Origin: Flavobacteriales bacterium
GTDB lineage: Bacteria > Bacteroidota > Bacteroidia > Flavobacteriales_F > PHOS-HE28
Assembly: GCA_020437875.1 (NCBI GenBank)
Contig: JAGQVR010000003.1
Span: 1 to 48,013, forward strand
Direction of reading: 5' to 3'
Length of the DNA: 48,013 nucleotides
Below, in pieces: positions 32,496 through 41,328 of this stretch. Each line of letters starts with the position of its first letter. Positions within the stretch are counted from its first letter, which is position 1. The translations under genes and the position numbers were made by a program. The notes beneath the pieces are model-generated. The model had not been told where the DNA came from and searched no databases. It saw nothing but the letters and a program-made list of their open reading frames with translations.

Positions 32496-33323
32496 TTATG
32501 GAAGTCGCAGGGACCAGGCCCCGGCTTCCAACGGAAGGAAGTCAAGCGTGCTTCCCGGATGTTCGGCGGCCCAGCGGTGCGCGATGGCACGTTCATCGGA
32601 ACGTCCTCCATCATCCAGCAGGACGCGTGCACCTCTCGCAAGATGACCGGCGAGCATTGGTAATGCCGGATATCGGGCCATGGACCGCAGCGTATCCGGT
32701 GGACCATCAACGACCAACAGGTCCGCGGGTGACACCAGTTCGAGCGTTGAGAGGTCGTACCACGGATAACGCTCACCATTCACCATCTGTTCCTTCAGTG
32801 GCGCATCCAGTACCGTCGCGATCCCTTCGAGCCCGTGATCAGCGATGGCCCGGCGCGTGATCCCGGCGTAATGCGGATCATGCTCAAGGGCCACCACCCT
32901 TCCGGTGCCGAGCTGCTTCAGGCAGAGCCCGATCACCACGGTGGAGGTCCCACTGCTCACCTCGAGCACACACGTGGGGCGGTGCCGTTGGATGTGCGTG
33001 ACAAGCTCCCGCAGGAGGTCCGGTGATGCCGCCCAGAAACGCGTCGGTGGAAGTGGTGCCGCCGGCTTCAGGGTCGAATGGATGGCAAGCAAGGCCTCCA
33101 TCTGCACGTAGTTGGAACGCACCTCCTTCACCTGACGCTCGAACAGCCCGAGACCGAAGTTCCGTGACTCGATCACCAGGAAGGCGAGGAAGATCGACAA
33201 CAGGCCCATGGTGATCATGATGGCACCACTGCCGATCCAGGGCTGCAGGACAAGGCCGAGCAACACGGCCATGGCCGGCACACCGATCACGACCGACCAT
33301 TGGCGCAGGTTCATCCTTCCCAT
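32496..33323 (-). CDS. Membrane-anchored class I SAM methyltransferase-like protein
   Basis: A 275-residue protein with two N-terminal membrane helices (about residues 9-50: VVIGVPAMAVLLGLVLQPW and ITMGLLSIFLAFLVI). A cytoplasmic Rossmann domain follows: VLEVSSGTSTVVIGLCL (about 118-134), VVALEHDPHYAGITR, ADLLVVDGPPDTLR and VLLDDGGRSDE. This is the O-methyltransferase/methyltransferase-24 pattern, but motif I reads EVSSGTST instead of the usual E-x-G-x-G, a form seen in several glycan-locus proteins. The start at 33323 (MGRMNLRQW) is chosen because the longer frame crosses the promoter. It is a single gene, convergent with the GT-C-like gene (15 nt apart). The substrate is unknown. Confidence 0.8.
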   Translation of the reverse strand: MGRMNLRQWSVVIGVPAMAVLLGLVLQPWIGSGAIMITMGLLSIFLAFLVIESRNFGLGLFERQVKEVRSNYVQMEALLAIHSTLKPAAPLPPTRFWAASPDLLRELVTHIQRHRPTCVLEVSSGTSTVVIGLCLKQLGTGRVVALEHDPHYAGITRRAIADHGLEGIATVLDAPLKEQMVNGERYPWYDLSTLELVSPADLLVVDGPPDTLRSMARYPALPMLAGHLARGARVLLDDGGRSDERAIAHRWAAEHPGSTLDFLPLEAGAWSLRLP

Positions 33324-33346
33324 CGACGCGTTCCTATTAGTGGACG

Positions 33347-33354
33347 CAAGGATA
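33347..33354 (-). promoter_or_regulatory. Candidate -7 element of the membrane-anchored methyltransferase
   Basis: TATCCTTG on the minus strand has one mismatch to TAnnTTTG and lies 23 nt before the ATG at 33323. Confidence 0.35.
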
Positions 33355-33419
33355 GTGATCACCCGCCAACCGGGCCTGCCACGCGGGAGCGTACATGGCC
33401 ACCGGCAGGGCACAAAGGA

Positions 33420-33427
33420 TAGTTTTG
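33420..33427 (+). promoter_or_regulatory. Candidate -7 element of the glycosyltransferase operon 33467-41328
   Basis: TAGTTTTG matches TAnnTTTG exactly and ends 39 nt before the ATG at 33467. It is the most likely promoter for the six-gene plus-strand polysaccharide operon. No clear -33 TTG is visible. Confidence 0.45.
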
Positions 33428-33466
33428 CCGCCCAACGGTCGCCTGCCATAGCCGGGCACCTCCTGC

Positions 33467-35734
33467 ATGCAACGCAGTCCGCGCGCCATATTCCTCTTCT
33501 CCCTGGAACCATGGGGCGACATGTGGTACTCCAAGCACCATTACGCGGCCTTCCTCGCCAAGAGCTTTCCGGTCTACTTCATCAGCCTGCCCGACCGCTG
33601 GCGCTGGACCGACCTCTTCTCGATGAGCGCCAGGGTGCGTACCGTGAAGGAGGGCGTGCACGTCGTGGAGTATCGGAACAACCTGCCGCTCCGACTGCTC
33701 CCGGCACCGCTGGAGCGCCTGATGAACAGGCTCAACGCATGGAAGTTGCGCCGGCTCGTTCCATCGAGCGACCTCCTACTCTGGTGCTTCCACCCGGCAG
33801 CCGTGGTGGAGAGCGCTGTGTTGCGGCGCCCTGGGACGAAGGTGGTCTACCATGTCGTCGACCCCTATCAGGGGCTGTCCAATGACAGTTCATTCGCACG
33901 CTCCTCGGACATGGTGGCCGCGATCAATCCGTGGTATCTCCAGTATTACAGCCGCCTTAACGACACCTGCCTGTTGATCCCGCATGGTGTGCGTGCGGAG
34001 GACCGCACCCCGCGCCCGGCGCAGGTGTCGTATTACCAGGAACAGTGGGGGACCTATGCGATCATGGCCGCGGGCCTGAACTACCGGACGAATTACGCCC
34101 TGCTGATCGACCTTGCCCAGAAGCGACCGGACCTCCGGTTGATCATCGCAGGGGAGCTCTTCGCCATGGACCCGGAACAACAGGCACGACGCGATACGCT
34201 CTTCGCCCAACCGAACGTCACCTACGTCGGGGTGAAGCATCCGGATGCGCTGCGGGACATCATCCGCGGCGCAGCGATGGGTCTGGTGACCTATGACTTC
34301 GAACCGACACGCAGTGTACCTGAGACCGGAGAGGGTACACCGCTCAAGGTGATCACCTACCTGGCGCAGGGTTGCCCGGCTATCACCACCATCAACAGTT
34401 ATGTGCCGGTGCTCGACGGCCACGGCATCTTCAAGGCGGAGGATACCGATCACTTCGTTCAGCTCGTGGGCGAGGTGCTCGCAGGCCGGTTGACCACCGA
34501 TCAGGTGATCGTGGAACGCTACCTGGACTCGGTGGATTACGAGCGCCTCACCAATCGCATCCTTGAGCGGATGTACCCCGCGCCTGTGGAGGAGACCGCG
34601 GGGGAGGAGGCCTTGCGACAGCCCATCGCGGAGGAGAGGCCGATCGTGCCGGCGGATAGTGTCATCCTCATCATCTCCAATGAGGGTTGGGACGGCCCTC
34701 GCTACAGCAAGCATCGATTCGCCATGGCGCTGACACGACACAGGCGTGTGTTCTTCATCGACCCCGCCCCCCAATGGCGACCGCGACACCTGTTCCAATG
34801 GCGCATCGGCTCACATCGCACACCGGAGGGGATCACCGTTCTGAACTACCGGAACACCATCCCCCTGCTGGGCGGTGCGCTCGGTTCCATCAACGACCGG
34901 TTGGTGAGCTTCCGCATCCGCCGTTACCTCCAACGGTCCGGCATTCCCTGGCCCCTTTTCTGGAGCTTCGACCCCAGTCGCCTGCTCTCTCCGCGGCAAC
35001 TCGGGGCTGTACGGGCCGTTTATCATTGTGCGGACGACCACACTTTCCGATGGAAGGGAGAGAAGGCGCTTGCCAGGAATTGTGATCATGTCTTCTGTAT
35101 CGCTCGCGACCTCATGCCCCGCTTCCTGCCTTTGAACAGCTCGGTGCACCACGTACCGCATGGCATTTCGGCCAGGGACCTGTCCACCGATCCGGGACCG
35201 CCTCCCAGTCTTCCGGTGAAGCCCGGATTCGGGCTCTACATCGGCAATGTGAACGATCGCCACGACTTCGTTATCTGGGAGCGCCTCTTCGCCGGCCATC
35301 CGGAGGTCGACTTCCTGATCATCGGACCGGAATATGTGACGGATCCGGTGGGAAGGCGCTTGATCGATCAACGCCCCTATCCCAATGTGACCTTTCACCC
35401 ACCGGTACCCTATGAACAGCTGGTGAGTTACATCGCTGCTTCGGGATTCGGCTTCCTCTTCCTGAAGCCCGAGCATCCGGCCAACCGGATATCGAGCCAG
35501 AAGGTGATCCAATTCCTGGCGCAGGGCAAACCCTTCTTCTGCAGCTGGCTGTCCGAGTATGCGGACGTGCAGGGGCCGACCATCCATGTCTCCAACGATA
35601 TGGACGGGACGCTCGCCTTGTTCCGGGAGTTCCTGCATCATGGCGACCCTCCGGATGCGGCGGCGGCGCGGATCCGGCTCGCACGTGAACAGTACTATCC
35701 GAACATGATCCGCGGCCTTCCGTTCCGCCTATGA
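33467..35734 (+). CDS. Tandem double glycosyltransferase (two GT4-like modules in one chain)
   Basis: A 755-residue protein made of two homologous halves. Module 1 (about residues 1-370) and module 2 (about 397-755) share aligned landmarks. These are WYSKHHYAAFLA / RYSKHRFAMALT, VVEYRNNLPL / VLNYRNTIPL, VVYHVVDPYQG / AVYHCADDHTF, LLIPHGV / HHVPHGI, and a nucleotide-sugar-site helix PLKVITYLAQGCP / SQKVIQFLAQGKP. The linker (about 372-396) is rich in Glu and Pro. Each half looks like a complete GT-B-type enzyme, so the protein could add two sugars in turn or keep one module for structure. It is first in the operon, after a perfect -7 element, with 16 nt to the flippase gene. The exact CAZy family is uncertain. 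Confidence 0.88.
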   Translation: MQRSPRAIFLFSLEPWGDMWYSKHHYAAFLAKSFPVYFISLPDRWRWTDLFSMSARVRTVKEGVHVVEYRNNLPLRLLPAPLERLMNRLNAWKLRRLVPSSDLLLWCFHPAAVVESAVLRRPGTKVVYHVVDPYQGLSNDSSFARSSDMVAAINPWYLQYYSRLNDTCLLIPHGVRAEDRTPRPAQVSYYQEQWGTYAIMAAGLNYRTNYALLIDLAQKRPDLRLIIAGELFAMDPEQQARRDTLFAQPNVTYVGVKHPDALRDIIRGAAMGLVTYDFEPTRSVPETGEGTPLKVITYLAQGCPAITTINSYVPVLDGHGIFKAEDTDHFVQLVGEVLAGRLTTDQVIVERYLDSVDYERLTNRILERMYPAPVEETAGEEALRQPIAEERPIVPADSVILIISNEGWDGPRYSKHRFAMALTRHRRVFFIDPAPQWRPRHLFQWRIGSHRTPEGITVLNYRNTIPLLGGALGSINDRLVSFRIRRYLQRSGIPWPLFWSFDPSRLLSPRQLGAVRAVYHCADDHTFRWKGEKALARNCDHVFCIARDLMPRFLPLNSSVHHVPHGISARDLSTDPGPPPSLPVKPGFGLYIGNVNDRHDFVIWERLFAGHPEVDFLIIGPEYVTDPVGRRLIDQRPYPNVTFHPPVPYEQLVSYIAASGFGFLFLKPEHPANRISSQKVIQFLAQGKPFFCSWLSEYADVQGPTIHVSNDMDGTLALFREFLHHGDPPDAAAARIRLAREQYYPNMIRGLPFRL

Positions 35735-35750
35735 CACCGGCTTCCGAACC

Positions 35751-37082
35751 ATGTCATTGAAACGCGGACTCTTCTACACGTTGCTCACGCAGGCGCCCAC
35801 CCTGGTGCTCTATTTCGTGGCGAGCACGGTGATGACCCGCATGCTCGGGGATGTCGGTCGCGGTGAATACACCCTGATCACCAACCTGGGCACCCTGCTG
35901 GCCATGTTGATGAGCCTCAACATCGGTTTCGGGGTCACCTATTTCATCTCCAGGCAGCCCGACGACCGGAGCCGGATCATCGGTACTGCCACCACCGCAT
36001 TGCTCCTGAATGCGTTATTGGCGCCCTTCCTGCTCTGGGTGGCCGCCGGCATCCCCTCCTTCTCGCGCATCATCATGCCGGATACACGCGCGCATTGGCT
36101 GTACTGGGGCTTCGTCTACGCGAACGTGATGCTGAGCCTTCTGAACACCACGATCAGCTCCATCCTGCTCGGTTACAAACGCTTCAACATCCTCAACTGG
36201 ATGAGCATGCTCAACGCGGGCCTCAGCGCCATCGGCATGTTCGCGCTCTTCGTGCTTCCAGACATGATGGTCCCTGCCGACCGGCTGCCCGCCGTGCTCA
36301 TCGTCTCCACCATCAGCGTGGCGCTCGTGTCGGTCGTCTGGTGCGTGCTGTACCTCGTTCATGTCCGCGTGAGGCCGCGCCTGATACTTGCCTGGAGCGT
36401 ATTGAAGCCCATGATCGTATTCTCCTTGATCGGGCATGTGAGCAACCTCATCAACCTGATCAACTACCGGTTCGACGTTTGGGTGGTCGATCAGCATCGT
36501 GGCGCGGCGGAGCTCGGCCTTTATGCCGTCGCCGTAGGTGTGGCGCAGCTCCTCTTCAACATTCCGGAACCGTTCTCACGAGTGGTCCAACCCTACCTCT
36601 TCGGTCATTCGCGCGAAGAGATGCTGCCGCGCTTCAAGGCGATCGCACGGATCAATTTCACCGTGCTTCTTATCCTGGCCTTGCTGCTCGCCTTCCTCGC
36701 TCCGTGGCTCATCCCCCTGCTCTTCGGGGATACGTTCGCGCCGTCCGTGACACCCCTTCGCCTCCTGCTGCCCGGCATCGTGCTGAGCGGTGCGGCAAAG
36801 CTCCTGGCACAACTGGTGATCCAGGCCGGCTTCCAGCACTTCAACCTGCTGGCGACCACCTGCGCGGCCATCGTCACGATCACGCTGGACCTCATCCTGA
36901 TCCCCATCTGGGGCATCGCAGGAGCCGCCATCGCCACCACGACCTCCTACGCCGTTGTCCTTCTGGTCATCCTGGCCACCCTGCGCTGGAGGTCGCACAT
37001 CAACGTGCACGACCTGTTCCTGCTCCGGTCAACGGATCTGGATGTCCTTACACGGAATCTGCCATGGAGGGAACGACGGTGA
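35751..37082 (+). CDS. Wzx-like polysaccharide flippase
   Basis: A 443-residue membrane protein of the polysaccharide transporter (MOP/MVF) superfamily with about 12 to 14 helices. The N-terminal SLKRGLFYTLLTQAPTLVLYF and MTRMLGDVGRGEYTLITNLGT segments and the C-terminal LIPIWGIAGAAIATTTSYA are typical of Wzx proteins. It should flip undecaprenyl-diphosphate-linked repeat units to the periplasm. It lies directly among glycosyltransferase genes, as wzx genes usually do. Its stop overlaps the next glycosyltransferase. Confidence 0.92.
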   Translation: MSLKRGLFYTLLTQAPTLVLYFVASTVMTRMLGDVGRGEYTLITNLGTLLAMLMSLNIGFGVTYFISRQPDDRSRIIGTATTALLLNALLAPFLLWVAAGIPSFSRIIMPDTRAHWLYWGFVYANVMLSLLNTTISSILLGYKRFNILNWMSMLNAGLSAIGMFALFVLPDMMVPADRLPAVLIVSTISVALVSVVWCVLYLVHVRVRPRLILAWSVLKPMIVFSLIGHVSNLINLINYRFDVWVVDQHRGAAELGLYAVAVGVAQLLFNIPEPFSRVVQPYLFGHSREEMLPRFKAIARINFTVLLILALLLAFLAPWLIPLLFGDTFAPSVTPLRLLLPGIVLSGAAKLLAQLVIQAGFQHFNLLATTCAAIVTITLDLILIPIWGIAGAAIATTTSYAVVLLVILATLRWRSHINVHDLFLLRSTDLDVLTRNLPWRERR

Positions 37083-38269
37083 ACCGAAGGACCGATCCCC
37101 GGATCAGCGTATGCGTGGTCGGCTGGTGGCCCGAGCCCGGCTCCGTGAACGGGACCTTCATCCGCGAACATGTGAAGGCGATCGCACGATACCGACCGGT
37201 GGAGGTGGTGTACATGCAGGTCGTGAAGAGCCGGGTGCCATGGCCCCGTATCTCCGATGTGGTGGAGATGGATGAAGGGATGACCGTTCATCGGATCACC
37301 ATGCGGACACCTTTGCGGCGCTTCGGTGTGCCGGCGATACTTGCACGGATCGCTCTTCGGCGGACATTGCGGCAACTGCAAGTACGTTCAACGGCAGGTC
37401 TCCTGCATATCCACGTACGCACCGACCTGACCGAGGTGGCCCTTCCGCTGGCTCGAGCCGCTGGACTACCTGCCGTGCTCACGGAGCACAACTCGTTCTA
37501 TCATCTCGGCATCCGTTCGCTTCCGCCCACCGAACAGGCTCGTGAACGTGCCTCCATCAAGAAATGGCTCGCAAGTGCGGCGCTCGACCACATCATGCCC
37601 GTCTCCCTTGATCTGGCCCGTGTACTGCACACCGACTACGGTGTCGGCATGGAGCGCATGACCGTGGTGGGGAACGTGGCCGCCGAGGTCTTCAAGCCGG
37701 CAGCGTTCAAGGAGCGTGGATCCTTTCGGTTGCTGCTGGCCGCCGTGTGGCGACCGCCCAAGGACCATGACGTGTTCATCCGGGCCATGGCCTTGTTGCC
37801 GGATGATGTGAAAGGACGATGCTCGGTGGAATGGGCGGGCTACGGGCCCGACATGGACCGGATCCGAACGCGCTGTGCCAAGGAACTACCCGGTGTGGAC
37901 GTCCGCTTCCCCGGCTTGTTGGACAAGAACGATCTTGCGCATCGCATGCAGCAGGCCGACCTCTTCGTACTTCCGACCACCGCCGATAATCTGCCCTGCG
38001 TGGTCCTTGAGAGCCTTTGCTGTGGCACACCGGTGTTATCAATGGCGGTGAACGGTGTACCGGAGATGGTCGATGCCAGCAATGGTATCCTGGTCCCTCC
38101 TTCGGACCCGACCGCCCTTGCAGACGCCTTGCTCGCGTGCATCACCGGAGAGGCGGCCTTCGACCGGGAGCATATCGCGCGTGAAGCCATTTCCCGGTAT
38201 TCTCCGCAGGCCATCGGCGCCGCGATCGAGGAGGTGTACATCCGCGTCATGGACGCGCACGACCGATGA
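37064..38269 (+). CDS. GT4 family glycosyltransferase
   Basis: A GT-B enzyme of 401 residues from the ATG at 37064, or 396 from the GTG at 37079, which overlaps the flippase stop as GTGA. Both are plausible; the frame further upstream is a shadow of the flippase. The N-terminal domain has VCVVGWWPEPGSVNGTFIREHVKAI and LLHIHVRTDLTEVALPLARAAG, with LTEHNSFYH. The C-terminal donor domain has LLLAAVWRPPKDHDVFIRAM, MQQADLFVLPTTADNLPCVVLESLCCGTPVLSM and VPEMVDASNGILVPPSDPTALADAL, the GT4 E-x7-E motif region. The next gene starts within its stop (ATGA, 38266-38269). The sugar and acceptor are unknown. Confidence 0.92.
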   Translation: MEGTTVNRRTDPRISVCVVGWWPEPGSVNGTFIREHVKAIARYRPVEVVYMQVVKSRVPWPRISDVVEMDEGMTVHRITMRTPLRRFGVPAILARIALRRTLRQLQVRSTAGLLHIHVRTDLTEVALPLARAAGLPAVLTEHNSFYHLGIRSLPPTEQARERASIKKWLASAALDHIMPVSLDLARVLHTDYGVGMERMTVVGNVAAEVFKPAAFKERGSFRLLLAAVWRPPKDHDVFIRAMALLPDDVKGRCSVEWAGYGPDMDRIRTRCAKELPGVDVRFPGLLDKNDLAHRMQQADLFVLPTTADNLPCVVLESLCCGTPVLSMAVNGVPEMVDASNGILVPPSDPTALADALLACITGEAAFDREHIAREAISRYSPQAIGAAIEEVYIRVMDAHDR

Positions 38270-39291
38270 GCGACAGCAGGCATGTGACCATCCTGGACCC
38301 GATGCGCGGGGTGGCCGCCCTGGCGGTGGTGATCTTCCATTACCTCGGCTCCATCCTGCCCACCCTTCGCCCCAACGGGGTGGAACATATCGTGGAGTAT
38401 GGGAAGATGGGGGTGCAGGTATTCTTCGTGATCTCCGGCTTCGTGATCCCCTATGCCATGCAGCGCGGGGGCTATGTGTGGTCCGACCTGGGCCGCTTCA
38501 TGCTCCGGCGGTTCGTCCGCATCGGCCCGCCGGCCTACATCGCGGCGCTGGCGGTGATCGCTTTCCACCTGCTCGCGATCATGATCAACGGCCGACCGGT
38601 GGATGGCGACCCTTTCCCGGGCTTCGGCTTCACCGCCGTATTCGCCAACCTCACCTTCACTGCTGAGTACTTCGGGACCGGTTGGTACAACTTCGTCTAT
38701 TGGAGCCTCACGACGGAGTTCGAATACTACCTCGTACTCGCGCTGGTCTTCCCGCTGATCGCCGTCGGAAGCCCGAACTGGCGGGTCGCGCTCATCATGG
38801 CGGGCATGATCCTGTTGACCTGGGCACCAGGTCCCTCCTTCTTCCACTACGCGGTATACTTCGTGCTCGGCATCCTGGTCTTCCTTTGGAGGGAGACTTC
38901 CACGGACCACCGGCTGCTCCTGTTCCTAGGACTCGCGGCCTGCCTGGCGGGGATCAGCCAGGGCTGGTCAACCCCGATCGCGGTCTCCCTGGTCGCCGCG
39001 CTCATCATCGCATCGGGCACTCCCTTCAGGACCGGACCGACCGACCTCCTCGGAGACATCTCGTACAGCCTCTACATCACACATGTGCCTGTCGCGTATT
39101 TCGCGGAGACGGTGATCAAACGTGTCACCGATCTGCACACCACCGCTGGCGGGAAGGCGGTCCTGTTCATCTTATACCTCACCTTGGCACTCGCGGTCGC
39201 GGCGCTCTTCCGTCGCGTTGTCGAGAAGCCCTTCCTCCATCTGTCCAAGCGGATCAAGGCACGGAGGATCGTTCCGAACGGACCGGCTTGA
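38266..39291 (+). CDS. Acyltransferase family 3 (OafA-like) membrane protein
   Basis: A 341-residue integral membrane acyltransferase with about ten helices. The N-terminal LDPMRGVAALAVVIFHY contains the conserved R and H, followed by GVQVFFVISGFVI and FMLRRFVRIGPPAY, all hallmarks of the family. The C-terminal helix ends in the basic VEKPFLHLSKRIKARR. Such enzymes move acetyl or other acyl groups across the membrane to O-acetylate surface glycans. It sits inside the glycosyltransferase operon with an ATGA overlap upstream, so O-acetylation of this polysaccharide is likely. No SGNH domain is fused. Confidence 0.92.
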   Translation: MSDSRHVTILDPMRGVAALAVVIFHYLGSILPTLRPNGVEHIVEYGKMGVQVFFVISGFVIPYAMQRGGYVWSDLGRFMLRRFVRIGPPAYIAALAVIAFHLLAIMINGRPVDGDPFPGFGFTAVFANLTFTAEYFGTGWYNFVYWSLTTEFEYYLVLALVFPLIAVGSPNWRVALIMAGMILLTWAPGPSFFHYAVYFVLGILVFLWRETSTDHRLLLFLGLAACLAGISQGWSTPIAVSLVAALIIASGTPFRTGPTDLLGDISYSLYITHVPVAYFAETVIKRVTDLHTTAGGKAVLFILYLTLALAVAALFRRVVEKPFLHLSKRIKARRIVPNGPA

Positions 39292-39307
39292 TACCTTCCC
39301 TCCGTCG

Positions 39308-40435
39308 ATGCACGTCCTCCACACCTTCGCGAACAATGGCACGGTGCCCTACCTCACCTGGTTCACGGACCGGGCCAAGCGCGAGGGTGCGCCGCGCTAC
39401 ACCTTCATCCTGATGGTGCCGGAACGGCCGCCCATGATCGATGAGATGCGGGACAAGGGCTTCGAGGTGATCTGGATCAGGTACGATGACAGTCGGCGCA
39501 AGCGGGGCCTGCTCCGCGCGTTGCCGCTGCTCTGGTGGCATATGCTGCGCATCCGCCCCGACATCGTGCACTGCAACCTGTTCGACGACAGCCTTCCCGG
39601 ACTCATCGCGGCGCGTTGTGCAGGTATCCGCCGACGCGTTCTCACCCGACAGGATACCGGCTACCATTGGATGCACGCGCGGCGGTGGGTGGCACTCGAC
39701 CGCTGGAACAACCGCATGGCAACGCACATCATCGCCATCTCGGAGGAGAACCGGCGCTTCATCGTGGAGCAGGAAGGTGCGGATGAACGGAAGGTCCATC
39801 TGGTGCACAACGGCATCCCGGTCGATCGTTTCACACGCCAGGATGAAGCGGTGATGCGGCGGCTGCGCCAACGCTTCGACCTGCACGACGATCATCTGGT
39901 CTTCGGTTCGGTGGCGAGGTACGTTCACTGGAAGGGGCACCGGCATGTGATCGAAGCGGCCGCACGCATCGTATCCCGGCATCCGAATGCGCGCTTCCTG
40001 TTGTGCGGATCCGGTGTCCTGCGCCCACGGATGGAGGAGCTCGCACGATCGATCGGCATCGCTTCACAGGTCCATTTCATCGACCGGATCGAACCGGTGG
40101 AGATGCCTTCCTTCTACGGCATCCTGGATGCCTTCCTCCATGCCGCGGTGATGGAGCCCTTCGGCCTGGTCTACGCCGAAGCGATGATGAACGGGGTGCC
40201 GGTCGTGAGCACGCGCACCGGTGCGGCAGCGGATGCGATCGTCAATGGGGTGAACGGCATCCTCATCGAGGAACCTTCGGGCGAAGCGCTCGCTGCGGGG
40301 GTCGAACGCCTGCTTGAACTGGATCGGCGGGCCATTGGTCGCTCAGGCAGGGATACGGCCCTGCGCATGTACCCGTTCGATGTGATGTGGAAGGGTACGA
40401 TGGATGTATACAAGGATGCCATGTCAGGCGCATGA
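39308..40435 (+). CDS. GT4 family glycosyltransferase
   Basis: A 375-residue GT-B enzyme starting MHVLHTFANNGTVPYL at 39308; the upstream frame is a shadow of the acyltransferase. The N-terminal domain has DIVHCNLFDDSLPGLIAARCAG and IIAISEENRRFIV. The donor-binding domain has SVARYVHWKGHRHVIEAA, RFLLCGSGVLRPRMEELA and the catalytic region MEPFGLVYAEAMMNGVPVV (E-x7-E) with TGAAADAIVNGVNGIL. It is coupled to the next gene (ATGA, 40432-40435). It fits a retaining transferase building a repeat unit. Confidence 0.94.
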   Translation: MHVLHTFANNGTVPYLTWFTDRAKREGAPRYTFILMVPERPPMIDEMRDKGFEVIWIRYDDSRRKRGLLRALPLLWWHMLRIRPDIVHCNLFDDSLPGLIAARCAGIRRRVLTRQDTGYHWMHARRWVALDRWNNRMATHIIAISEENRRFIVEQEGADERKVHLVHNGIPVDRFTRQDEAVMRRLRQRFDLHDDHLVFGSVARYVHWKGHRHVIEAAARIVSRHPNARFLLCGSGVLRPRMEELARSIGIASQVHFIDRIEPVEMPSFYGILDAFLHAAVMEPFGLVYAEAMMNGVPVVSTRTGAAADAIVNGVNGILIEEPSGEALAAGVERLLELDRRAIGRSGRDTALRMYPFDVMWKGTMDVYKDAMSGA

Positions 40436-41328
40436 AGGAGGGACTCATATCGGTCATCATCCCCGCGTATAACGCGGAAGCGTTCATCCGACACACCATC
40501 CGTTCGGTGCTGGACCAGACCTATCCGGACCTCGAAGTGATCGTCGTGGACGATGGCTCGACCGATGGTACCCCTTCCGTGGTCGGATCCATGCAGGACC
40601 GGCGCATACGGCTGGTCTCCCAACCCAACAGCGGCGTTTCGACCGCACGGAATCGGGGGATCGGCGCGGCCCAAGGTGCGATCATCGGATTCCTCGATGC
40701 CGATGATGCGATGGAGCCGACCAACATCGCTGAGAAGGTGCGGGCCCTTGGGTCCGGGCAGGCGGAGTGGGCGTACAGCGACATGCTCGCTTGTGATCCT
40801 GCGTTGAAGCCATTCGGCATCATGCGCGGATCAGATGACGACCTGGTCCGCACGATACTTCTTGGCATCGATACGGCGGTACCGGGAGCTTGCAGCAACA
40901 TCGTCGTGAAACGCTCCTGTCTTGATGCGGGGATACGGTTCGACCAACGTCTTTCGAACGCGGCGGACCAACACTTCGTGCTGGCTCTGGCAGCTGGTCA
41001 TGGTCACGCGAGGATACCGAAGCCATTGGCTCGCTACCGCATCCTATCAACGAGCATGAGCAGGAACGTCACCCTTTATGAGGCCGATCACCGTCGCCTC
41101 ATCGCCATGGCCGAGGAAATGGGGCTTTTGCAGGACAAGCGGTTCGCCCGCACGGTCCGGGCCAATGCCGAATGGGCCATCGGGGGCAGCTGGTGGGTGA
41201 ACGCTGGTGATCGCTGGAAAGGGATGCGCCATCTCATCAAGGCGGTGCTCATGGACCCTGGGATCCTACTGCGTCGCATGGCCCGGAAACGGAGCGGTCA
41301 CGCTACGATCCTTCCGCTGGATCCGTGA
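40432..41328 (+). CDS. GT2 family glycosyltransferase
   Basis: A 298-residue soluble family 2 transferase. The start at 40432 (MKEGLISVIIPAYNAEAFI) lies within the stop of the GT4 gene. Seen are VIVVDDGSTDGTPSVV, QPNSGVSTARNRGIGAAQGAIIGFLDADD with the DxD metal site, and a C-terminal helical part without membrane segments. It is probably an inverting enzyme adding one sugar on the cytoplasmic face. It is the last gene of the operon beginning at 33467. Its final 26 nt overlap the end of the convergent galE gene. Confidence 0.93.
   Translation: MKEGLISVIIPAYNAEAFIRHTIRSVLDQTYPDLEVIVVDDGSTDGTPSVVGSMQDRRIRLVSQPNSGVSTARNRGIGAAQGAIIGFLDADDAMEPTNIAEKVRALGSGQAEWAYSDMLACDPALKPFGIMRGSDDDLVRTILLGIDTAVPGACSNIVVKRSCLDAGIRFDQRLSNAADQHFVLALAAGHGHARIPKPLARYRILSTSMSRNVTLYEADHRRLIAMAEEMGLLQDKRFARTVRANAEWAIGGSWWVNAGDRWKGMRHLIKAVLMDPGILLRRMARKRSGHATILPLDP

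Noticed and set aside
36095..37063. Long N-terminal extension of the GT4 gene at 37064
   Set aside because: The extension is a +1 shadow of the Wzx flippase, rich in Arg, His and Pro; the glycosyltransferase fold begins only after 37079.
37840..38910. 356-residue minus-strand open frame
   Set aside because: It is antisense to the GT4 and acyltransferase genes and has no recognisable domain.
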